From Peromyscus leucopus (lineage: Eukaryota; Chordata; Mammalia; Rodentia; Cricetidae): a stretch of DNA of 64,000 nt. Position 1 is the first letter of the stretch; every line of letters starts with the position of its first letter. Made by a program: the position numbers and the translations under genes. Positions 56,311-64,000 of this stretch are shown here, in pieces. The stretch lies in NCBI RefSeq assembly GCF_004664715.2, contig NC_051072.1:29223994-29287993 (forward strand), given 5' to 3'. The notes below the pieces were generated by a model, which was not told where the DNA came from, searched no databases, and worked only from the letters and a program-made list of their open reading frames with translations.

Positions 56311-58685
56311 TTGTCACCCTTTCTTGGCCAGAAAAAAATTTTTTTTGACACACTCAGAATTCATAATTCTTTATTCACATGATTGACCTTCACATACAGA
56401 TTGTGTTTGGGTGACTGCAGTAAGGAGTATCTGGAAGTTGTTTATGTGGTCTTGGAGCAAGAAAGAGGCTGGGGTAATGGTGAGTCCACCAAACACCCAG
56501 ATGGAGGGTATCACAGGTCAACATTGCTTTACCAATGAGGAAAAGTAAGCATAAGTGTTGAACATGAAATTCAGGGACGACATGAATTGTGCTGGAATCT
56601 TAAGAAATAAGCCACCAGTCTATAGTGTCCAGGTATCCAGATCTCATCCAGGCCACCACTGTCCCTGGATTCACACTCCCCTTCTCACTCTGGGATCTCT
56701 GAACTGTTAGACCTGTGGCTGCTCCTGTAGAGGGCATTAGCACCCCTTACATCCCATTAACACCTGCCCTAGGCTGCTCCACTCCTGGCTTGTCCTAGAG
56801 TGGACAGTGTGGTTAGCTTTCTACATTGCTGCTTGGTATTCTGTCCAATCCCTTCACTGATCTGACAAGATCAGAGCACTTACCCTCTAAAGACTATTAA
56901 CATAAGGATTTCCTTTGTTCTGAGGGTTGCTACTTATCTTTACCATAATCCTGCACACAGACACCACTCTATACCCTTGCAAGTGGCTGGCATTATCAAA
57001 GAACCTGACCCCTGAAATCCTTATCAGTCAATCTCTCTACCTGACCAGAAAACAGCCCTCCTGTTTTGAGATGGGGTCTCACAATGTAGCTCTTGCTGCC
57101 CTGGAACTCACTATGTGGAGCAGTCTGGCCTTGAACTGAGATCTGCTTGTCTGCAGAGCACTGGGATTAAAGGTGTACACAGCTACCCCTGGCTCTGGAA
57201 AGAATCTTTATTAACTATTTATATTATAAACCATAGATTCCTGTTGTTGTTCCTTGACTCCATCCATGCGCCTCCCATTTGTTGATCTGGTACTCAAACT
57301 TAAGCAGATAATCTGAAATGGGCGGGGCTTACAGGGAAGTGTTCTGTCTGGTCCTGGACTGACACCTGTCACTCCTCAGATTGCTCCTTCCTTGCACAGC
57401 AGCCTGCAGATCACTGACAGGCCCCACTCTGGAGACTGTGTTCATGGTTTCTCTTGCCCTCTTCCGGAAAACCAGATTTCATTAAGGAATCCGAGCAAGT
57501 GGGCCACCCACGTGTCCCAACCGACCCTGTTAGTATCCACTTCTTCCCAACACCCCACAAACTCCACCCACACTCACTGGGAAATCCATCTCTGACTTGA
57601 TTATTAACCACTTCCTATCCCAGACTCCATCCTGACTTTGCCCCAGAAAAGAATTTCACAGATGGTGGAGATGAAAGATTTTAATTATATTTACTTTTCC
57701 ATCAGAATGTAAGTAGTCTACATAGATTTAAGAAAGAATTCCCTAACATATTAATTGTAAGAAGAGAAACCTTTGAAAAGTCAAGAAGACACAATACACT
57801 TCAAGACTCCTAGGCACGCAGGTTACAGTTCCTGTCATAAGTCCCCAGCGACAGCAGGAGGCCCTCACCAAATTTCTCTGGTTCCTTCCAGGAAATAGAC
57901 TAAATTTTGCCCTGGTGGACACTATCTACGTCTTGAATGACTTTTCTTTCCAAGTTTCTCACTCGTATAGGTCTGGGTTTATAGTAGTTCCCAGCATTGC
58001 CCCTGGGAACATGTCTCTCCACTGCTGTGGGCTCAGTCATCTTCAGGCTGGTTCAGAGCCCAGGGAGCCCCTCTCCTGGAAGCACCTCCTACTTCTTGAG
58101 GAGCCCAAGGCCTCTCTGCAGGTTCAGTCTTTGCTCCTTGACACATGGCTCTCTACAGGGCTTCTGTTCCCTCTCAGCTCCAAAGGTGGCTACATCCAGC
58201 AGTGTGACTAGGCTGGGGTTCACACTTTCACGACATTGGGGTTCCTGGCAGGAGGAATGCCTCAGCCTCAAAATTATCCAGTGCCCAGGCTCAAGCCTGT
58301 TCTCAGTTATTGTTTGGTGTCATGTAGGTCTCTGGGTAGTACCTCCTTCCAGTCAGCTCCTCCAAGGCTGGTGGAGAGCAAGCATTAGAGCTTCAGCTAC
58401 CCAACCTGGCTAAGCAGCAGAGCTGGCTAAGAGGCAGGGGATGTTCTCCAACCCTGAAGATACTTTTATGTAGTGTTTGTTCTAGGGGAGGTGACTACAG
58501 ATACCAACATCCATCCCTGTACATAAATGCACCTATTTGCTTAGTGATTGGTTCAGAGCCTAAACCTGTTAAGGTGAAAACTGAATCCTTAGGGAAGGTA
58601 TTGCCCAAATTTCTTGGAATAGAGAAATGGGCAGGAACTGGGGAGAACAGTAATTAGTTTGGTTGAATAAAGAGTCCTCTGCCTC
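56310..58685. other. Spacer between the two orphan-gene copies
   Basis: One B1 at 57,065. Short frames at 57,392-57,595 and 57,915-58,413 have no support. No gene recognised. Confidence 0.4.
57065..57195 (-). mobile_element. B1 SINE
   Basis: GAGATGGGGTCTCACAATGT ... CACTGGGATTAAAGGTGTAC. Confidence 0.75.
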
Positions 58686-58815
58686 TAGGCAGTAGTGGAG
58701 ACACCTCTAATCCCAACACTTGAGAACATAGGCAGGTGGAACTCAGTGAGTTCAAGGCCAGCCTGGTCTACAGAGCAAGTTCCAGGACAGTCAGGGTTAC
58801 ACAGACAATCCCTGT
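58685..58815 (+). mobile_element. B1 SINE
   Basis: GGAGACACCTCTAATCCCAA; paralogue of 52,085. Confidence 0.8.
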
Positions 58816-59017
58816 TCCCCTCCCACCATAAACTATGCATCTTCTCAAGGCCACATCTTTCCATGAGAACTACAGACTGGCTAGTGGAGATACTGACTTC
58901 TCCAGGGACAAACTATAGGTTACCCAATTCCAAGTGTCTACAAGTTTTGTTATTAGTTTATTTCTTTTTATGGCTGCAAAACAACACAGGAAATTATTAT
59001 TCTAATCCCAGGACCAG

Positions 59018-59180
59018 CCTAGGGGCAGTGGTACATGCCTTCAATCCCTGTACTTGTGAGACATAGCCAGTCAGAAATCTGTAAGTTCAAGGTCAGCCTG
59101 GTCTACAGAGATCCTAGTCTAGAGAACCAGGACAGGTACCAAAACAACCACGGAAAAAAAAAAAAAAAACTATCTCAAAA
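59018..59180 (+). mobile_element. B1 SINE
   Basis: GTGGTACATGCCTTCAATCC with A-tract. Confidence 0.75.
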
Positions 59181-59369
59181 AACTAAAAACAAAATAAAAT
59201 AAAAACAAATTAAAATAAAATAACCACAGGACAGAACTAACCTCAATCAAGTATAATTATTAAAAACCCAACTTAGAACTTTTTATCTCCCACTCTGAGA
59301 TGTCAGAGAGGCTGGTGACACAATCCACCAAAAGGTGAAATTTGTCATAAGGACTCAGCTGGGATAACA

Positions 59370-59745
59370 AACACCTTTAATCCAGGCCTATACTCTAAAA
59401 GACTTGCCTGTATTACAGACTTCCAGGCAGGAAGACACACCCTTAATATGGGCCACACCTTCTGCTGGGGGCCTATATAAGAACAGGGAAGAAGGAAGCT
59501 TTTTCACTCTGCCCTCTGCCTGCTCACTCTCACAGTGCTAGCCAGTCTATTACTTCCCTGGCATCAGAGCTTATTTCCTTAGGATTCAGGAATTACTGAA
59601 GACCTGCTGAGACATCCATCCTGGTGGACAGAGCAACTTCTAGATTCTGGGTCTTTCAGTTCACAGCCAGCCAGTTCACAGTGGAATCAGCTGAACCACA
59701 GCCAGTAAGTCATTCTCATAAATCTCATATATGTGTAGATAGATA
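59370..59745 (+). mobile_element. ORR1/MT-type MaLR LTR, promoter of copy II
   Basis: Duplicate of the LTR at 53,813, with TATATAAG at 59,474-59,481 and donor GTAAGT at 59,705. It keeps the canonical LTR 3' end (TCATTCTCATAAATCTCATA), slightly longer than in copy I. Confidence 0.75.
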
Positions 59746-59821
59746 ATCACATCAGGGATGATAGGATTTTACTTGAGATTCTTCACTCTTTTTGTTTTGA
59801 ATTCATTTTTCTGTTTGTTTG

Positions 59822-59970
59822 CCTTTCAAGAAGGAGTTTCCCTGTGTAGCCGGGCTGTCCTGGAACTAGCTCTGTAGATCAGTCTGGTCTTGAACTCAGA
59901 GATACAGCCACCCCTGGCTCTGCATCTCCAGAGCTTCAATTAAAGGTGTACAGCACCTGGACCTTCAGAA
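59822..59970 (-). mobile_element. B1 SINE in intron 1 of copy II
   Basis: AAGAAGGAGTTTCCCTGTGT; paralogue of 54,196. Confidence 0.75.
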
Positions 59971-60172
59971 TATCAATTCTTATTGAATGCAAATAACCGC
60001 TGGGAATATGAACTTATACCCCAGCATCCTGCAGTGTAATGGTTGGGAGGGGTCTACAAGTTAGAGGATAAAAAGATAACTGATTTCTGAATCTGATGCT
60101 CAAGGAATTGTCCTCTGTGTTACACAGGTTAATTCAAGACCACAGAGCAGTTCCATCCACTTTGTGGAAGAT

Positions 60173-60666
60173 ATGTTGGTTCTTCACAGCACACCAAGAA
60201 GGAGTCCAAGGTATACACCGGCAAGGCCACTGTGTTCATTCCCAGAGCCAAACCACCGATTTGAAGAATTTTGGTCTTTTGAGTGGGAATTGTTTTCTCT
60301 TCCAAGTGCACATGATAGCTGGGACTGCCTCAGATACCACCCCAGAGCAAACAGTGCCTGAAGAAGAGTGCAAAGGTCTTCCAGAGTGAGAGACAGAAGA
60401 ATCCACAAATGTCCCCAGGAGAGGTGGACAAGGACAAAGACAGCAATGTGGAGGAGCCAGACCAACACTCCACAGGCTTGCTCAGCATCTGGAAGAAAGG
60501 ACAGGAACTTGAGACCTGTGATGGTGGAGACCGTCCTGACCCTGATCCTGCTTCTGACCATCCCAGGTGCCTAAGCTGCTGGCCATGGCTTCAAAGGGCT
60601 TTTGGCAGGAAGAGAAAAACCAACAGAATCTCAGGAGACCTGATGCCTGCTAAGACTTGCAATTAG
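60173..60666 (+). pseudogene. Copy II of the orphan gene, frameshifted
   Basis: The ATG after acceptor 60,126-60,127 (TTACACAG) opens MLVLHSTPRRS and the shared WELFSLP and RANSA segments. It then hits TGA at 60,359-60,361, where GTGCCATGAAG of copy I has become GTGCCTGAAG (one base lost). The remaining ~85 codons (60,409-60,666) stay open in the shifted frame and closely match copy I through LLSIWKKGQELETCDGGD and WPWLQRAFGRKRK. The N-terminal third is also shorter and diverged. A protein starting at an internal ATG (60,409) is possible but unproven. AATAAA lies at 60,774-60,779. Confidence 0.7.
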
Positions 60667-60773
60667 GGGGTCGTCTGTCAGCTCCAGCTATTACAGCAAC
60701 ACCCTGCCTCTGCTCACATGCAAAGGCAGTTTTTGTCTTTGTAGATGTCTGTATTCATTTTTTCTGCTTTCTT

Positions 60774-60779
60774 AATAAA
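60774..60779 (+). terminator. Poly(A) signal of copy II
   Basis: AATAAA in CTTAATAAAAGTGCTAAAC, as in copy I. Confidence 0.6.
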
Positions 60780-61154
60780 AGTGCTAAACACCTGGTAATT
60801 TGTGTTGTTCTTGGGATGGCCTAGGAAAAGTGAAGGTGGAGTGACACAGAGGAGGATGCACTCCTGTTTTCCCATGTTGCTCACAGGAGCAAACTTTGTT
60901 CTTCTTTATAAAGGAAGTCCTCCAGGGACCTTGGTAGGCATCCCCAGGAGAAAGGCACAAGCATGAAACCTTGCTTTAGAGAGGAGGAATTTTTGAGCCT
61001 GGGCTATCAGGCTTGTACCTCGGCTGCCACCTAGTGGAAAACTGTTGCAACCTCATGGTTGGTTGCTCTGGCTGGTACACTAGCTTTGCATCTTGGCTTA
61101 GGAGTAAGGAGCTCATGGAGATTGTCAAGAAAATCCACAGTGGCAATAGATGGG

Positions 61155-61212
61155 TTGGATGGATGGATGGATGGATGGATGGATGGATGGATGGATGGAT
61201 GGATGGATGGAT
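61155..61212 (+). repeat. (GGAT)n microsatellite, copy II
   Basis: A purer and shorter version of the copy I tract at the same place in the duplication. Confidence 0.9.
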
Positions 61213-61424
61213 ATAAAAATGCTGCAAAGTTGAAATGACTCAACAAATTAAAAAAACCATTACCCACAGATTTAGAACTTGAGATTGATCCTCCGACTCC
61301 CCTGGTAGAAGGAGTACTGACTCTTGGTGGTTGTCCCCTGAGCCCCACAAGGAGCTGTGTCTCTAGCATGCCTGCATTCACATGCACATCATGAGTAACA
61401 CACACAAATAAGACTGAAGAGATG

Positions 61425-61600
61425 CTGGGCAGAGGTGGAGCATACCTTTAATGCCAGCAGTCTGGAGGCAGAGGCAGGTGGATATCTGAGTTCCAGGCCA
61501 GCCAGGCCTACAGAGTGAGTTCCAGGACAGACAAGATTACACAGAGAGACCCTGTCTGCAAAAAAGTAACTAACTAACTAACCAACTAACCAACTAAAAC
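61425..61600 (+). mobile_element. B1 SINE with (AACT)n tail
   Basis: GTGGAGCATACCTTTAATGC ... then TAACTAACTAACCAAC. Confidence 0.8.
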
Positions 61601-61709
61601 ATTTAAAAAAGTTGAATGATCAAAATTTCAAAACGTAGTAATATTGAAAAATATACACCACCACTCCTGAGCAAATATATCCAAATATTTTTTTCTCAAA
61701 AAATAAAAT

Positions 61710-61886
61710 ACAGACAGGAATGGTGGCCTATGCCTTTAATCCAGGCACTCAGGACACAGAGCCTGGTGTGATCTCTGATTAGAGACCAGCCTAGTATACA
61801 TAGGAGTTTCAGGACAGCCAGGGTTTCATGGAAAGACCCTGTACCAAAAACAAACAAACAAACAAACAAACAAACAAACAAACACC
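61710..61886 (+). mobile_element. B1 SINE with (CAAA)n tail
   Basis: GGTGGCCTATGCCTTTAATC, tail CAAACAAACAAACAAA. Confidence 0.85.
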
Positions 61887-62194
61887 CAGGTGGAAGAGAA
61901 ATTTCTGGCAACAATAAAGCACATCATATAAAATTACTCTTTCATATCTAACACATGTTTCCATCTAAACCAAAATTTCCTTTAAATGCAATGTTCTAGA
62001 GTTAACCATTATCTGTTTTGCCTACATTTCCCAGAAGCCAACATTCCTGAGTTCTTCCTGAGTGAGAGATCACAGGCTTAAGGGTGGGGAAACCCTCTAT
62101 GGGCCATCCAGGGCTGCTCTGGAGAGTCTGTCTTTTTTATTTTTTATTTTTTAATTGAAAATGTTGTTTGTTTGTTGTGTTTTTGTCTGTTTGT

Positions 62195-62340
62195 TTTTGG
62201 AGACAGGGTTTCTCTGTGTATTTTTTGTTGCCTATACTGGATCTCCCTCTGTAGACCAGGCGAAACTCAAAGAACTCACAGAAATCCACCTGACTCGACC
62301 TCCAGAGTGCTGGGATTAAAGGCGTGTGTTTCAATGCCTG
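62195..62340 (-). mobile_element. B1 SINE
   Basis: GGAGACAGGGTTTCTCTGTG ... CTGGGATTAAAGGCGTGTG. Confidence 0.85.
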
Positions 62341-62535
62341 TCCCTAGTGAGTCCTTGAACACACAGAGAACCTGTCTGCCAAGTGACCAGATTAAGGGCT
62401 TGTACTACCACTGCCTGACTTTTGTGTTTTCCTTAAAATGGCTTGCTATTCCCTTTGATCTCTAGGCAAACTTTATTTATTAACACACAAATAAAAAATC
62501 AGCAAATTTCAGCACAAATGAAATATCACCACAGG
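62340..62535 (-). mobile_element. Fragment of cricetid-type LTR
   Basis: GCAAACTTTATTTATTAACA ... CAGCACAAATGAAATATCACCACA matches the 5' end of the family on the minus strand; the rest is lost. Confidence 0.5.
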
Positions 62536-62659
62536 CATGGAAATCAGAATTGATTCTAAAACAACTGAGTATTAGTGAGGCTGTCTGTCTTAGCACCATG
62601 TCCTTGAACTTGCCAAATCTGGTATAAAAGTAAATCCACTTTCTTTATACACTATTGAA

Positions 62660-62875
62660 CCTAGCTTGGCATGATGGCATAGGCCATTAATGCAACACAT
62701 CTCTGGAGAGAGACAAAGGGACCTCTGTGAGTTCAAGGCCAACATGGTCTACAAACACAATTTCAGGATCGCCAGGACATATACAGAAACCTGTCTCACC
62801 ATGTCAAAAGCAAACAAACAAGCAACACAAAAAACAACACAAACAAGCAATCAAACAAAAAAAAAACAAACAAAG
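62660..62875 (+). mobile_element. B1 SINE, degenerate, with A-rich tail
   Basis: GCATGATGGCATAGGCCATT, GAGTTCAAGGCCAACATGGT. Confidence 0.65.
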
Positions 62876-63198
62876 CCTAATGATTGAAGCCAAGCTTATC
62901 TTTGTAAAAGGGCAAAAAATGACGCCACTACAGATAGTGGGTGACCCTCGTTGTGCTTATGGACTAGTTGGAACCATGGTTAGCTTACTACTACTAAAGG
63001 AAACAGGGAAAAAATTTTCAATGTCAAAATTCTTTAAGGAAGTAAAAAAATACTTCGAGTGCTCTTTTTTCTTTCTTTTTGTTTTCTTTCTTCCTTCCTT
63101 CCTTCCTCCTTCCTGTCTTTCTTTCTTCCTCTTTCTTTCTTTCTTTCTTCTTGGTTTTGGAATTTTAAAATCAGGGTTTCTCTTGTTGCCGCTGATTC

Positions 63199-63698
63199 NN
63201 NNNNNNNNNNNNNNNNNNNNNNNNNNNNNNNNNNNNNNNNNNNNNNNNNNNNNNNNNNNNNNNNNNNNNNNNNNNNNNNNNNNNNNNNNNNNNNNNNNNN
63301 NNNNNNNNNNNNNNNNNNNNNNNNNNNNNNNNNNNNNNNNNNNNNNNNNNNNNNNNNNNNNNNNNNNNNNNNNNNNNNNNNNNNNNNNNNNNNNNNNNNN
63401 NNNNNNNNNNNNNNNNNNNNNNNNNNNNNNNNNNNNNNNNNNNNNNNNNNNNNNNNNNNNNNNNNNNNNNNNNNNNNNNNNNNNNNNNNNNNNNNNNNNN
63501 NNNNNNNNNNNNNNNNNNNNNNNNNNNNNNNNNNNNNNNNNNNNNNNNNNNNNNNNNNNNNNNNNNNNNNNNNNNNNNNNNNNNNNNNNNNNNNNNNNNN
63601 NNNNNNNNNNNNNNNNNNNNNNNNNNNNNNNNNNNNNNNNNNNNNNNNNNNNNNNNNNNNNNNNNNNNNNNNNNNNNNNNNNNNNNNNNNNNNNNNNN
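63199..63698. other. Assembly gap (500 N)
   Basis: Exactly 500 N, a standard placeholder. A pyrimidine tract (TTCC)n runs into it at 63,060-63,155. Confidence 0.98.
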
Positions 63699-63963
63699 CT
63701 GTAAATTCAAAAAATTTCTGCAATAAACACAGTGAAAAAAAATTACCTAGAATTTGAAAAAAGGCTGGGATGGAGTTTGCAAGGAGAAAGAGAAGCGAAA
63801 AAGATTACTAACAAAAATATAAATGTACTGAGAAAACTATACAGTACCAGTACCCCACTACGATTGTTTATACCATTAAACAGTCAACAAAAGCAAATAA
63901 AACCTAACAGAGCATTCATAAATTTACAGAGCTGAAAACACCAAATACTCCAGCAGGTTACTG
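63699..63963 (+). repeat. Third copy of the arm segment after the gap
   Basis: Matches 7,515-7,782 (CTGTAAATTCAAAAA, GGCTGGGATGGAGTTTGCAA) and then enters the same LTR. Confidence 0.8.
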
Positions 63964-64000
63964 TGTGGTGATATTGTGTTCCCAAAAAAATTGTTGCACC
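63964..64000 (+). mobile_element. Start of the same LTR in the third duplication copy
   Basis: TGTGGTGATATTGTGTTCCC follows the same flank (TACTCCAGCAGGTTACTG) as at 7,783, so it is the same insertion copied by duplication, cut by the window end. Confidence 0.7.

Larger units (their letters stand above)
58685..61370 (+). repeat. Tandem segmental duplication, copy II
   Basis: Counterpart of 52,080-56,160. At 58,908-58,916 it keeps the uncut site (GGGACAAACTATAGG) of the LTR present in copy I. Confidence 0.75.

Noticed and set aside
62727..63757. Long frames up to 325 codons near the window end
   Set aside because: They read through 500 unknown bases and a SINE tail.

Overview
The window is mammalian, from a murid or cricetid rodent. 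It is dense with B1, B2 and ID SINEs, rodent L1 3' ends, and ORR1/MT-type MaLR and 6-bp-TSD LTRs. The B1 subtype (a segment reading TTTGCGCC followed by CACTTGGTAGCCCAGG) looks cricetid, probably deer-mouse-like; that is inference. One 500-base N gap (63,199-63,698) shows it is a draft assembly.

The core, about 8.36-23.55 kb, is a CpG-rich island inside AT-rich repeat DNA. It carries a tandem array of single-exon genes that I recognise as annexin A2 receptor (Anxa2r). The N-terminal block (MExTFWSVxVKQAWDS ... GPWPLPFYPVLG) matches mammalian ANXA2R. Two copies are full-length (16,488 and 18,626), one is intact but altered (20,683), and one is truncated (23,114). Each ~2.1-kb unit repeats the same plan: an 18-bp minisatellite, a GC box, a TACAAATA promoter element, the ORF, poly(A) signals and a CTCF-like AGGGGGCGCT motif. 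Upstream (8.36-16.3 kb) lie GC-rich modules of the same family in alternating orientation, including an inverted Anxa2r promoter without its gene. A second, decayed GC-rich cluster at 48.07-50.5 kb contains an inverted Anxa2r 3' fragment.

The array sits between inverted segmental-duplication arms (about 0-8.35 kb and 23.55-28.3 kb). The same sequence recurs in direct orientation at 42.1-48.1 kb and again after the N gap. A second inverted pair (about 26.3-29.6 versus 38.7-43.8 kb) surrounds 30-38 kb. Several LTR insertions are present in one copy and absent, with the uncut target site, in another, so the duplications can be ordered.

The right part (52-61.4 kb) is a separate tandem duplication of a two-exon gene. 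Its promoter, first exon and splice donor come from an ORR1/MT-type MaLR LTR with a TATATAAG box. The first copy (54,546-55,061) encodes an intact 171-residue orphan protein; the second (60,173-60,666) is broken by a frameshift. In mouse, Anxa2r lies near the Tcstv (two-cell-stage variable) genes, so a Tcstv-like identity is a plausible guess that I cannot confirm from sequence.

The rest is interspersed repeats, microsatellites and intergenic DNA in which I recognise no gene.
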